Counted from the first letter of the stretch, positions 1 through 8,506 are shown. The stretch is 64,000 nt of DNA from Caldanaerobacter subterraneus (GCF_004345675.1 NZ_SLWU01000007.1:45935-109934), one strand, 5' to 3'. Translations and numbers: made by a program. The notes: generated by a model not told the origin, from the sequence alone.

Positions 1-528
1 CAAAGCTAGCTCAGGGCTAAAAACTATCCCTGCCATGGTAATTATTATAAAGTCTATGATGAGTAAGATTCTTCCTACGCTCAAAAAATGAATGTACTTG
101 TGTAAAGTCATTGCCGCCATGTCAGTGCCACCAGTAGTAGCGCCATATTTTATGACAATGCCAAGTCCAACCCCCATTATTATTCCGCCGTAAACTGCTG
201 CCAGCATTGTATCATGGGTCAAAGGCTTCAAAAAAGCGAGAGCATCTATAGAAACCCCCAGCAAAATCGTAGAATAAAGGGTTTTCGCTCCAAACCCTGT
301 CCCTAAAACTTTTGTAGCAATTAAAAAAAGGGGAATATTAATAGCCAAGGTCACAGCTCCTATGGGCCATCCAAACAAGTGCTGCAATACTACTGCAAGG
401 CCACTAACTCCTCCAGGTGCAATCTTATTAGGCGCCAGAAATAAATCTAAAGAAAGGGCCACAAGAATTGTACCTACTGTCACCCAGAAAAAATCTATTA
501 TTACTTTTTTTGCAGTAATCTTCCTCAT
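1..528 (-). CDS. YitT-family membrane protein (partial, runs off left edge)
   Basis: Only the first 176 residues are visible because the gene continues past the window start. It is a polytopic membrane protein with hydrophobic stretches near residues 10-35, 57-76, 85-95, 108-126 and 150-170. It has the YitT/DUF161 hallmarks APGGVSGLA (about 37-45) and GGTD (133-136). The family has no settled function; a membrane transport or sensing role is presumed. The ATG at 528 lies 5 nt from the right end of the IS607-type element, so its present ribosome site is the element's weak ACCAGG. The flank left of the element, AAAGGAGG just after tagA, rebuilds a perfect ribosome site for this ATG once the element is removed. 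The gene therefore probably belonged to the DUF5693-csaB-tagA operon. Confidence 0.9.
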   Translation of the reverse strand, partial: MRKITAKKVIIDFFWVTVGTILVALSLDLFLAPNKIAPGGVSGLAVVLQHLFGWPIGAVTLAINIPLFLIATKVLGTGFGAKTLYSTILLGVSIDALAFLKPLTHDTMLAAVYGGIIMGVGLGIVIKYGATTGGTDMAAMTLHKYIHFLSVGRILLIIDFIIITMAGIVFSPELAL

Positions 529-535
529 ATTTTCC

Positions 536-680
536 TGGTTACCCAAACTGTACAAAAATCTACAGTTTAGACAGCTGGGGTATTTATAGTCCGCCCTTCA
601 GACTTTCCCAGCCCCAGCAGGCGGTTTTTGGGAAAGCCATAGCCCCTGCCCCAAGAAGCAGGAACTTGCGCCCTTAAGGG
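536..680 (-). ncRNA. candidate TnpB guide RNA (omega/reRNA) scaffold at the right end
   Basis: This block follows tnpB and overlaps its last codons. It is conserved in the deleted copy at 49158-49295 although neither protein frame is kept there. Complementary segments on the + strand are 574-580 with 612-618, 591-595 with 620-624, 603-610 with 629-636, 645-649 with 658-662, and a terminal hairpin 545-552/561-568. Several interleave, which suggests a pseudoknot or alternative folds. The pair C575-G617 becomes T197-A239 (49197/49239) in the other copy, a compensatory change. TnpB nucleases of IS200/IS605/IS607 elements are known to use an RNA from this place, with the guide read from the DNA just outside the right end. 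Transcription is inferred. Confidence 0.6.
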
Positions 681-2110
681 TCTCTCCACTTACCCTGAAT
701 TAGTAATTCTTTCAGGGTAGAGAAGTCTCTTTTTACCTTCTCAGGAGAGAGTGGTGTTACCACCGCTACCTTGAGAACTTGCCAGAAATCATTGGCACTA
801 AAACTTGTTCCATACAGAGGTCTTAGCACCTTTCCTGACTCACTCTCAAGGCTTTGTAAAAATTTTATTGCTCTGTTTATCTCTTTTAAGTGCCTTTTCT
901 TCAAATACTTGTTTTTGACAGTATTTTTTACATGCTTTTTTAATTCTTCTAATTCTTCTACAGTCAATGTGTTGAGAAAGTTTATATAGTTATTCGGTAT
1001 TTTTTCTTCTTTGCCCAACCCTCTTCTTGCTATTACATAGGCTGCTGATATATCTTTTGTTATCATGTACTGCGGAGAATATTTTAACATGCCTATTATT
1101 GATGTGTAAGAAGGGTCTACTTCTATTACTTCTATCCCTTCTCTTTTTGCCAGAGTTTTTATTTTTGAAAGAAGGGATTTATAGCTAAAGCTGTGCCTTA
1201 TCCTTCTTGATTTCCTCCCTGAAAAGTCTCCTCTTTTGCCTTTTTCTTTTATGTCTAATTCTTCAATCACTATTGCCTTTCTTTTCTCTTTTGCTATTTT
1301 TACTATCTCATGAGCATACTGCCATCTGAAGTATTCTCTTTTGTCTTTACTGCCACTTGATAGTTCTGGCATTGGTATATTCCCATAGCTTATTAAATTA
1401 CCTTTTTCATCTACTTCTGCCCATGATATGTTGTCTGGATATGCATTTACATCTATTCCTATGACTCCTTTGTCAGTTGTTATTTTTATTTTCGGATATT
1501 CTTCTTCTATAGCAAAATAGGCGTATATATTGCCATTTTTAAGTTTTAATTCTACAGAGTAGGGTATATTTGATTCCGCAATTTTCTGAAGGAGTTCTTC
1601 TCTGTTTTTATTCTTTTTCCATCCCGCTTCTATTTTTGCATATACATATTTTCTTTCTCCCACGTTTATCCTTAAGAAAGTGCCATTTTCTTTTACTTTT
1701 ATCCTTGTGTTGAGATTTCCTTTTTTGCTCTTATCCCCTCTTGAATATAGATTTCCTTTTCTTTTTTCTTGCCACTTTGTTTTTAATTTTTGATATTCCT
1801 TCCCATTTATATGGCGATTTTGAAGTTTTTTAAATAAGTCTCTTCCTCCAAAAATGACTTTCTTTGGATTATTCCCTAATTCCTTGGAGGATTCTAATAC
1901 GCTTCCTGCTTTCATTATTGCGTCATCTACATATCTTGAGTTTAACTCAAAAGGTTCCTGAAGGTCTCTTTTTAGCGTTTTTCTGTCATGGCCTTCTAGA
2001 AGCCTTTTATATGCATATCTCATGCAGGAAGACCATCTTCTCATTAAGTCTAATACTGTTTGCTTGTCCTTTTGATTTAGAAAAATGAGTTTAGCCTGTA
2101 TCACTATCAT
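674..2110 (-). CDS. tnpB: TnpB-like RuvC nuclease of the IS607 element
   Basis: A 478-residue TnpB-family protein. The RuvC-like acidic residues are visible: Asp220 in GIDVN, Glu283 in VIEELD and Asp353 in ITKDISAAYV. The stretch between the second and third motifs (about 331-352, VDPSYTS onward) has no cysteines, so the four-Cys zinc ribbon of canonical TnpB is missing. A long tail (about 365-478) ends in SPEKVKRDFS. In characterised elements TnpB is an RNA-guided DNA endonuclease that helps retain the element, not a transposase. The start at 2110 overlaps the out-of-frame tail of tnpA. The frame is intact, so the protein may still be made although the recombinase is broken. Whether this zinc-less branch cleaves DNA cannot be told from sequence. 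Confidence 0.85.
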   Translation of the reverse strand: MIVIQAKLIFLNQKDKQTVLDLMRRWSSCMRYAYKRLLEGHDRKTLKRDLQEPFELNSRYVDDAIMKAGSVLESSKELGNNPKKVIFGGRDLFKKLQNRHINGKEYQKLKTKWQEKRKGNLYSRGDKSKKGNLNTRIKVKENGTFLRINVGERKYVYAKIEAGWKKNKNREELLQKIAESNIPYSVELKLKNGNIYAYFAIEEEYPKIKITTDKGVIGIDVNAYPDNISWAEVDEKGNLISYGNIPMPELSSGSKDKREYFRWQYAHEIVKIAKEKRKAIVIEELDIKEKGKRGDFSGRKSRRIRHSFSYKSLLSKIKTLAKREGIEVIEVDPSYTSIIGMLKYSPQYMITKDISAAYVIARRGLGKEEKIPNNYINFLNTLTVEELEELKKHVKNTVKNKYLKKRHLKEINRAIKFLQSLESESGKVLRPLYGTSFSANDFWQVLKVAVVTPLSPEKVKRDFSTLKELLIQGKWRDP

Positions 2111-2598
2111 GTTTTTTATCGCCCCTTTGTCCGTAAATTCTTGCTGCGAAAGATGTTACTATTGCTATTAAGATATTTAAAGTATTTAAAGCCAAATCTC
2201 ACTAGCCTATCAGGATATTCTATTACAACTTTTTCAACTTCTCCTCTTTTTATCTTGTTCAAAAACTTTAATAACCCCCTTCTATTTTCATTTACTCCAC
2301 TTGCTATTTCGGATATAACTTCATACTGCCATCCTTTTGAATTGGCATATTCTTCTAGCCTTCTAATCTGATTCTTAAGATATTCTTCCTGTTTATTTGT
2401 AGATACTCTTGCATACAAAACTACTTTTGGTTTTGGTTTTTCTTCTAGTATACCTAATAACTTCATTATATCCTCTTTCTTGTACCTTCTTCTCCCTTTT
2501 GGTGTTCTTACTGGAGTTATTAATCCTTCTTTTTCCCAATTTATTAATCTAATTCTACTTATATCGTATAACTCTTTAACTTTTTTTATAGTTAGTAA
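2091..2598 (-). pseudogene. tnpA: IS607 serine recombinase TnpA, internally deleted and frameshifted
   Basis: The N-terminal MerR-like helix-turn-helix (VKELYDIS..RLINWEKEGL) and the catalytic serine motif YARVST are readable from about 2598 downward. The frame then runs into RFGFKYFKYLN and turns into nonsense. The conserved ending IAIVTSFAARIYGQRG is present in another frame at about 2105-2160. The middle of the catalytic domain between these blocks is absent, so a deletion of roughly 35-40 codons shifted the frame. No ATG, GTG or TTG stands at the expected N-terminus; a TTA is there, preceded by three stops. The first in-frame ATG (2466) lies past the DNA-binding domain. The product cannot be an active recombinase. 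Confidence 0.85.
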
Positions 2599-2662
2599 CT
2601 TTTATTATCATCTAATTAAAATTGTTTTACTATTAATTTCAACTGTTTTGAACCTCCTTTGC

Positions 2663-3397
2663 TTAAAAATCTCCTTTTAATCTAGCTAAAAGCACTTTAA
2701 AAGCAAATTTGGGAAGTGCTGACATCCTTTTATAGCGCCAGGGCTCTTGTATCAGACGGTATAGCCACTCAAGTCCAAGCTTTCTATAAATTTCTGGTGC
2801 TCTTTTTGCTTTGCCTGCAATAACATCAAAGCTTCCTCCAACCCCCATGGCTATCTTCACTTTAAGCTTCTCCTTATTTTTATATATCCACTTCTCCTGC
2901 TTAGGAGCTCCTAATGCCACAAAAAGCACCTGTGCAGCCCTTTTATTTATGTCTTCAATGATGTTTTCTTCTTCTTTTTCATTAAAATAACCGTGATGAA
3001 ATCCAACTATTTTAAGAGAAGGGTAAAGATTTTTTAAATTACTTTGTGCTTTTTCAACAACTTCCGGTTTTGCTCCTAAAAGATATATCGAAACATCTTT
3101 ATGAGATGCCCATTTTACAAATTCCATCATCAGGTCAAAACCAGCAACCCTCTCTTTTAAAGGCTTATTGAAGACCTTTGAAGCAAACACTACTCCACTG
3201 CCATCTGGCACATTAAGGTTAGTCTCATTCAAGATTTTTTTATACTCTTCGTCCTTCTGAGCCATCATTATGATCTCTGCATTAGGAGTTGCCACTATGT
3301 GAATCCTATCCTCTTTAAGATAACCTTTTAAAATTTCAACTGCTTCGTTCATTGTAACCCTATGTATTGGTACTCCAAATATATACAACTTATCCAT
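2663..3397 (-). CDS. tagA: WecG/TagA/CpsF glycosyltransferase (GT26)
   Basis: At 244 residues this matches family length. TagA adds N-acetylmannosamine to undecaprenyl-PP-GlcNAc on the cytoplasmic membrane face to start teichoic acid or secondary wall polymer synthesis. Thr37 in VATPNAE and the catalytic Asp65 in VPDGSG are at the positions known for the Thermoanaerobacter enzyme. GAPKQEKW (about 164-171) and the C-terminal GLEWLYRLIQEPWRY are family signatures. The basic C-terminal tail fits membrane attachment. It lies 12 nt after csaB in one operon, so the polymer is probably the cell-wall anchor for S-layer proteins. The stop is followed by GCAAAGGAGG, the former ribosome site of yitT, where the IS607 element is inserted. 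Confidence 0.93.
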   Translation of the reverse strand: MDKLYIFGVPIHRVTMNEAVEILKGYLKEDRIHIVATPNAEIIMMAQKDEEYKKILNETNLNVPDGSGVVFASKVFNKPLKERVAGFDLMMEFVKWASHKDVSIYLLGAKPEVVEKAQSNLKNLYPSLKIVGFHHGYFNEKEEENIIEDINKRAAQVLFVALGAPKQEKWIYKNKEKLKVKIAMGVGGSFDVIAGKAKRAPEIYRKLGLEWLYRLIQEPWRYKRMSALPKFAFKVLLARLKGDF

Positions 3398-3409
3398 ATT
3401 ATTACACCT

Positions 3410-4489
3410 TCACTTAAACAGTATTTCAAAATTCATTTCTGCTTTTTTCTTTAATTCCTCCAGATAATCAGCCATCTTTTTCACGTAATCTTCTCTGTTT
3501 TTCAAAATGTCCCCCACTCTTTCTAAAATAGACTCTGCTGTAAATGAATTTACATCCCCTACGCTCTTTTCTCCTATAGAATGAAGAAAACCGTCTATTT
3601 TTGGGTCATAAGATATTCCTACAAAAGGAACTAGCGATATAAAAGCGAAAATCAGAGAATGAAGCCTTATGCCGATTAAAAACTCGCTCCTTTTTATAAT
3701 AGCCAGAATTTCTTCTACATCATACTTTTCTGTTAAAATATCAGAAGGCATTTTCATGTAAGTGGCAATCCTGTCGCTTTCTTCTATATCTTCATGATAA
3801 AAAGGCAAAAAAACGATTCTGTATCCGTATTCCTCCGATATGAAATCTGCCGCCCTCGCCAGTTCTACTCTTGAAAGCTCGAAATTCCCCCATTCCCTTG
3901 GGCATATCAAAAGGTATTCTTGAGAAAGAAGGTCTATTCCCTCTTTTTCAAGAATTTTTTCAAACACCCTGTCGTCAACTTCTTCAAGAGGAAAATTTAT
4001 CGCAAAATCAGCTGCAATTTCAACTTCCCTTTTAATCCCTAATTCCTTCAGCAAAAACTCATAAGAGAGCTGATCTCTCACTGTTATCCCATCTACTTTA
4101 TTCAAAACAATACTAGCAAGCCATCTATCAAATTTTTTCTCTACAGGACCTATTCCCTGCCCTACTACATACACTTTCTTCCTTAAAAGTTTGCCCAATA
4201 TCATTATCCCAAGATAATACCACAGACTTCTGCTACTAGTTTTATCCTGGATAAGACTTCCACCACCGCTTAACACTACGTCTGCTCTTTTTATTGCCCG
4301 GAAAATCTCTTTAAGAGAATTTCTGTTCGCAGCTTTGACTTTGTACTTCCTGCTGGTTTCGATAGGTTTATTAGACAGAACTGTTATATCCTCTACCCCT
4401 CTTTGCTTTAACCCATACACAATGCATTTCAAAACTGCTTCGTCACCTATGTTGTCAAACCCGTAATACCCTGATATAACAGCTTTCAT
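3410..4489 (-). CDS. csaB: polysaccharide pyruvyl transferase CsaB
   Basis: This 359-residue protein has the CsaB features GYYGFDNIGDEAVL at the N-terminus, VLSGGGSLIQD at about 91-101 and VVGQGIGP at about 125-132. CsaB adds pyruvate ketals to the secondary cell wall polymer, which lets SLH domains of S-layer proteins bind the wall. Its start lies one base beyond the stop of the DUF5693 gene and tagA follows, so the three genes form an envelope operon. Length and motifs are normal. The exact polymer modified is inferred from the family and not visible here. Confidence 0.92.
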   Translation of the reverse strand: MKAVISGYYGFDNIGDEAVLKCIVYGLKQRGVEDITVLSNKPIETSRKYKVKAANRNSLKEIFRAIKRADVVLSGGGSLIQDKTSSRSLWYYLGIMILGKLLRKKVYVVGQGIGPVEKKFDRWLASIVLNKVDGITVRDQLSYEFLLKELGIKREVEIAADFAINFPLEEVDDRVFEKILEKEGIDLLSQEYLLICPREWGNFELSRVELARAADFISEEYGYRIVFLPFYHEDIEESDRIATYMKMPSDILTEKYDVEEILAIIKRSEFLIGIRLHSLIFAFISLVPFVGISYDPKIDGFLHSIGEKSVGDVNSFTAESILERVGDILKNREDYVKKMADYLEELKKKAEMNFEILFK

Positions 4490-4490
4490 A

Positions 4491-6503
4491 TCAATACTCC
4501 TTTTTTGTATTTTTTAAAATCTTGCTTAACAGCCAGATGCCAATCAATCCAATTAAAGCCCCCAGAACCCATGCAAACAAAGTCCTCTTTATAGCGATGA
4601 TAAGCACACTTTCCACATGACTGAAGGTATTGGTTATGGACAAAATACCAATAGAGCCCAAAAGTCCTGCTACAAAAGCCCAGCCATTGAATTTTTTCAA
4701 AGCAGTGTAAAGGCCAATTAAAAGCGCAGGGTCTCCGATTAAAAATTCTTTTGTGCGAGGCCTAGCAATTAGAGTATGTTCAAGAAAGTCTCTGAATTTA
4801 AGCTCAAGTTCAGTAGGTTTTATTATTGGCTCATTGCCAGTTCTAGATATGTAGAGAATTCCTGCTACCGCAGCTATCACAAAAGCCATCACATGCCATA
4901 CTTTCAAGTCCAAATCTAAAAACTCCTTAATTTTGCTCCAGAAAGCCTTAAAATTGTGAGTCTCATACACTCTCCATATGTAGTAAAAAACATAGAATAT
5001 AAGCGGTAGTATAAATGAAAATTTCACACCTCTAAAATAGTCAATTTTTAACATGTACTTGCTGTCTGCCATTATAGCTCCTATGGACAAAGCTCCAGCA
5101 AAGGATATCGCAAGGGAAATAAAAAATATCTTTAAAGCATGCCAAACAAAATTATTTTCTCCTTTCCCTTTTAAAAACTCATCCAACCTGTTTACATAAT
5201 AAGCTATCCCTAAAGAGGGAAATACTATAGAATAAGCCAAAGCAACTGTTTTTACACCCAAATCGTTGAATCTGCTCATCAAAATCCCTGAAACGCCAAT
5301 TACACCTATTATCCCTAAGATCGCTAATACCCTTCTACTCACACCAAATAATTCTAGAATTAAAAGCCCAGCTGCAACAACTCCCAAGCTGATAAGAACT
5401 TCCATGAATTTCCCTTGATGCACTTCAGGAAGTGGCTTGGCAATGCCAACTTTCAAACCTGCTCTTTTTATGTAGTCAGTAGCATCCTTAATCATCGCTA
5501 TATTCTCTTTAATATTGTATTGATGGCTTTTAGAATCATCTATCTTAGCTCTCACATATATAATTCTCACATTCCTCTCTATGATACCTCTAAACCATTT
5601 ACTTACAATTTCTTCCCAATCGTATTTTTGAGTCTCCTTTTCTGAAAGGCCGTATACCTTTATACCCCTATAACCGGTAAATTTTGCAAATTTACTCATA
5701 CCTTCCTGCAGCTTTTTGCCCATGGGAACATCAATAATCCCCACATTTATCCCGTTTTCCTTGAACAGTGAAGCTGCATACGAAATTTTCTCTGGATTTC
5801 CAAGCACATCTGTCCCGTTGAAAATAACCGTTCTAACTCCGTATTTTTTTAAAATACTTACATATTCTGTTATATCCCTATCCTTTATTCCCGTGAAATT
5901 TTCAACGCGAGGTATTAAGTCAAAACCAAGGGATTTTATGTAAAAAAGCTCATTTTCATCAAATCCCAAACCCTTTGTCACAAATACCTCTTTAGGCTTG
6001 TTTATTATAAAAGCAAAATCATTCCCTTTTGAAAGGATTATTAAGTCTTTCGGTGACACTCTTTTAGTTAAAGCTTCTTTTAAAAACTTAAAAGTATTTG
6101 CATTTTTTGTACTCACTACAATGTAATTGCTATACTTTTCTATATCTTTAGTTGAAAGTCCCTTGAGGTAGTCCTCTAAAGCCAAATTTCCCAGATTGCC
6201 AGAAAGAAGATATAGATTTTCAACATCTTTTAAGAGGCTTACAGATATTTTCCCTGCCTGCTGGAGGCTCTCCAGAGTCACTTCATTCACAGCGACTCCA
6301 TCCATACCTGCTTCCTTCATTTTAGTCAATATAGACTTTAAATCTTCTCCCGTAAAAGAAGCAAAATCTTTAAGGCTTTTCAAATCCCCCACAAATTCTA
6401 CGGTATCGTATTCATTTTCAGCCTTCATTCTTCCAAAATCTACTATTAAAGATACAATTAAAGAAAAAATTATTGTGAAAATAAGCATCCTTTTAAGATT
6501 CAA
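4491..6503 (-). CDS. DUF5693-family membrane protein of the S-layer/wall operon
   Basis: A large membrane protein of about 670 residues. An N-terminal anchor (MLIFTIIFSLIVSLIVDF) is followed by an extracytoplasmic domain of about 350 residues and then eight or so hydrophobic helices. The family is typically found next to csaB in Clostridia; its function is unknown, and a role in wall polymer export or assembly is a guess from context. The TTG at 6503 is chosen because AAGGGGAG sits 7-8 nt upstream. An upstream ATG at 6551 would lie before the probable transcription start set by the TATAAT at 6556-6561. It is the first gene of the operon running to yitT. Confidence 0.8.
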   Translation of the reverse strand: MNLKRMLIFTIIFSLIVSLIVDFGRMKAENEYDTVEFVGDLKSLKDFASFTGEDLKSILTKMKEAGMDGVAVNEVTLESLQQAGKISVSLLKDVENLYLLSGNLGNLALEDYLKGLSTKDIEKYSNYIVVSTKNANTFKFLKEALTKRVSPKDLIILSKGNDFAFIINKPKEVFVTKGLGFDENELFYIKSLGFDLIPRVENFTGIKDRDITEYVSILKKYGVRTVIFNGTDVLGNPEKISYAASLFKENGINVGIIDVPMGKKLQEGMSKFAKFTGYRGIKVYGLSEKETQKYDWEEIVSKWFRGIIERNVRIIYVRAKIDDSKSHQYNIKENIAMIKDATDYIKRAGLKVGIAKPLPEVHQGKFMEVLISLGVVAAGLLILELFGVSRRVLAILGIIGVIGVSGILMSRFNDLGVKTVALAYSIVFPSLGIAYYVNRLDEFLKGKGENNFVWHALKIFFISLAISFAGALSIGAIMADSKYMLKIDYFRGVKFSFILPLIFYVFYYIWRVYETHNFKAFWSKIKEFLDLDLKVWHVMAFVIAAVAGILYISRTGNEPIIKPTELELKFRDFLEHTLIARPRTKEFLIGDPALLIGLYTALKKFNGWAFVAGLLGSIGILSITNTFSHVESVLIIAIKRTLFAWVLGALIGLIGIWLLSKILKNTKKEY

Positions 6504-6555
6504 GTTTCCACTCCCCTTTTCTCTTAACGGAAAGGATAAATACATGACCATTCAT

Positions 6556-6561
6556 ATTATA
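6556..6561 (-). promoter_or_regulatory. extended -10 promoter of the DUF5693-csaB-tagA operon
   Basis: The minus strand reads TGATATAAT, an extended -10 (TG-N-TATAAT). The -35 region 17 bp upstream (TTCCTC) is poor, which an extended -10 can offset. The predicted start near 6549 makes the ATG at 6551 unusable. Confidence 0.5.
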
Positions 6562-6571
6562 TCACAACAAC

Positions 6572-6605
6572 AAAAAAAGAGGAACTTGAATGGAGCAAGT
6601 TCCCC
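6572..6605 (-). terminator. terminator after ndoA
   Basis: The stem 6579-6588 pairs with 6596-6605 (GGGGAACTTG on the minus strand) around a 7-nt loop, followed by a run of seven T on the minus strand. It starts at the ndoA stop. Confidence 0.85.
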
Positions 6606-6955
6606 TAAAAATCAATCAATCCCAAGCTTATTTGTAAAGCCTCATTGACCTTTTCCATCATTTCCTGATCAAGATGTCCTATTTTCTCCCTCAAACGCTT
6701 TTTATCAATAGTCCTTATCTGTTCCAAAAGAATCACAGAATCTTTCTGAAGGCCATATTCAGCCCCATTTATCTCTACATGGGTGGGCAGCTTTGCTTTA
6801 TTGATCTGTGATGTTATTGCCGCTACGATCACAGTGGGACTATACTTATTCCCTATATCATTTTGAATTATAAGTACAGGCCGAATTCCACCCTGTTCAG
6901 AGCCTATCACAGGGCTTAAATCGGCATAAAATAAGTCTCCTCTTTTCACTACCAT
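6605..6955 (-). CDS. ndoA: MazF/PemK-type endoribonuclease toxin EndoA (NdoA)
   Basis: 116 residues from the ATG at 6955, almost colinear with Bacillus Ndo[30 protein letters not shown], the AAITSQ strand and the C-terminal [11 protein letters not shown]. This class cleaves single-stranded RNA at a short specific site and is held inactive by its ribbon-helix-helix partner. That partner is encoded immediately upstream and the genes overlap or abut (antitoxin stop 6958). A TTG at 6961 is also in frame, but the ATG matches the family start. The order ndoAI-ndoA downstream of alr is the usual Firmicute arrangement. Confidence 0.95.
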   Translation of the reverse strand: MVVKRGDLFYADLSPVIGSEQGGIRPVLIIQNDIGNKYSPTVIVAAITSQINKAKLPTHVEINGAEYGLQKDSVILLEQIRTIDKKRLREKIGHLDQEMMEKVNEALQISLGLIDF

Positions 6956-6957
6956 AA

Positions 6958-7233
6958 TCAATCACACTTTTTCAGTTTCATTTCATAACCTGCAAAACAT
7001 TCATTTTCTGCGGTTAGGCCCATTTCCGCAAGTTCAGAATTTATAGCTGCCATCTCCATATAACCCTTTTTCATGCTTTCTCGTATCTGCGCTTTTTTCC
7101 TCTCACGTATATACAATTTCATCGCTTCCCTTATAAACTCACTGCGATTTCTGTTTTCCATAGCGGCAAGAACATCAACTTCTTCCAGCAGGCTTTGAGG
7201 CAAACTGACGAGAATCCGCTTTGTTTCGCCCAC
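6958..7233 (-). CDS. ndoAI: ribbon-helix-helix antitoxin EndoAI
   Basis: 91 residues starting at the GTG at 7233, which has AAGGAGG eight nt upstream; a longer frame to 7254 would put that ribosome site inside the gene. The N-terminal half ([28 protein letters not shown]) is a CopG/MetJ-type ribbon-helix-helix that dimerises on DNA. The acidic, flexible C-terminus is where such antitoxins occupy the toxin. It is co-transcribed with ndoA, lies downstream of alr and probably autoregulates. Confidence 0.92.
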   Translation of the reverse strand: MGETKRILVSLPQSLLEEVDVLAAMENRNRSEFIREAMKLYIRERKKAQIRESMKKGYMEMAAINSELAEMGLTAENECFAGYEMKLKKCD

Positions 7234-7321
7234 TTTCAGGACCTCCTTACGCACCTATATAATTCATTATATACCACCATATATATGATGTCAACGATTT
7301 GTAAATTTTATACTATAAAAG

Positions 7322-8488
7322 TTAAATTTTTAAATAATTTTTTACATCGAAAACTTCTCCTCTGTAAATATATATTCTAGGTACCCTTCTAGATATTCCA
7401 CAATATACTTCGTGAGGAATAGTGCGAAGTTTTTTAGCTATATCATCTGCCGTTATCCTCTTTCCTTCCTGCTCTCCAAATATGACCACCTCGTCTCCTA
7501 CCTCTACTCCCTCTACTTCTGTCACATCTATCATGGTCTGGTCCATGCATACTCTACCTACTATCGGCACATATTTACCTCTAACCAGCACTTCATGGTT
7601 ATTTGAAAGAAGTCTGTTGAGTCCATCCGCATATCCTATCGGTAGAGTAGCTATTTTGCTAGGCCTTTTAGTTATAAAAGTTCTTCCATAGCTTATAGAA
7701 GTATTTTCCGGCACTTCTTTTATGTAGACTATTTTGGTCTTAAAGTTCATGGCAGGTCTTAAGTCTAAAATTTTATTAACATCATCAGAAGGGTAACTGC
7801 CGTAAAGAGTTATTCCGGGCCTTACCATGTCAAGATATGCATAATTTAAATCAGTTATAGCTCCGCTGTTAGCAATATGCTTCAAAGTGATATTTACTCC
7901 TCTTTTTTCTAAACGCTTTAGCATATCCGCAAATCTTTCAAACTGTTCCCTCGCATAGTCCTTATCTTTTTCGTCGGAAGTAGCAAAATGACTAAATATG
8001 CCTTCCAATTCAATCCCTTCAAGCTTTGACATCTCTTCAATTTCTCTTTCTGCTAAATCAAAATCAGTATACCCTATCCGTCCCATCCCTGTATCAATTT
8101 TTACATGAATTTTTGCTTTTTTTCCTTTCCTACTGGCTATTTCCCCTAACTCCTTTACATACTTTAAATCAAAGGCGGTAAAAGTCACATCTTTCTCCAC
8201 AGCCTCTCCTGCCTGGCTTAAAGGGGTATAACCCAAAATTAGGACAGGGGCAGTAATCCCGTAGCTTCTCAATTCCAATGCCTCTTCTACTGTAGCAACA
8301 GCAAGATAATCAACACCATTTTCTACTAATGCTTTCGCAACGTGATACGCCCCATGGCCATACGCATTGGCCTTTACAACCCCCATCACTTTAACCCTAT
8401 CTCCAACCACCCTCTTTATTTCCCTAAAATTATGGACTATACTGTCCAAATTTACCTCTACCCTTGTGGGCCTTATCTCATCAAACAT
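7322..8488 (-). CDS. alr: alanine racemase
   Basis: 388 residues. It interconverts L- and D-alanine with PLP for peptidoglycan. The PLP lysine is Lys39 in VVKANAYGHG; the second catalytic region contains the LPIGYADG tyrosine motif (about 269-276), and RPGITLYG is also conserved. The ATG at 8488 follows GAGGGGG by seven nt. The GerS-like lipoprotein gene lies 18 nt upstream, the same neighbour order as gerS-alr2 in Clostridioides difficile, so a sporulation or germination link is possible. Downstream is the ndoAI-ndoA pair. Confidence 0.96.
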   Translation of the reverse strand: MFDEIRPTRVEVNLDSIVHNFREIKRVVGDRVKVMGVVKANAYGHGAYHVAKALVENGVDYLAVATVEEALELRSYGITAPVLILGYTPLSQAGEAVEKDVTFTAFDLKYVKELGEIASRKGKKAKIHVKIDTGMGRIGYTDFDLAEREIEEMSKLEGIELEGIFSHFATSDEKDKDYAREQFERFADMLKRLEKRGVNITLKHIANSGAITDLNYAYLDMVRPGITLYGSYPSDDVNKILDLRPAMNFKTKIVYIKEVPENTSISYGRTFITKRPSKIATLPIGYADGLNRLLSNNHEVLVRGKYVPIVGRVCMDQTMIDVTEVEGVEVGDEVVIFGEQEGKRITADDIAKKLRTIPHEVYCGISRRVPRIYIYRGEVFDVKNYLKI

Positions 8489-8506
8489 CAAAAATCCCCC
8501 TCTTGT

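Larger units (their letters stand above)
536..2652 (-). mobile_element. IS607-type insertion sequence, full length but with broken tnpA
   Basis: The element carries a serine-recombinase tnpA remnant and an intact tnpB, both on the minus strand. Boundaries come from comparison with the second copy at 49158-49645, which shares both ends: AACAGTTGAAA near the left end and GGGT-ACCAGG at the right end. Both copies are bounded by GG dinucleotides on the minus strand (534-535 and 2653-2654 here), which fits the known GG core recombination of IS607 elements. There are no terminal inverted repeats and no target duplication, also as expected. The insertion separates tagA from yitT and splits the yitT ribosome site. 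Confidence 0.88.

Noticed and set aside
362..589. Plus-strand ORF over yitT and the element end
   Set aside because: Antisense of yitT and of the scaffold.
6605..7233. Novel toxin-antitoxin system
   Set aside because: It is the ordinary chromosomal ndoAI-ndoA pair downstream of alr.
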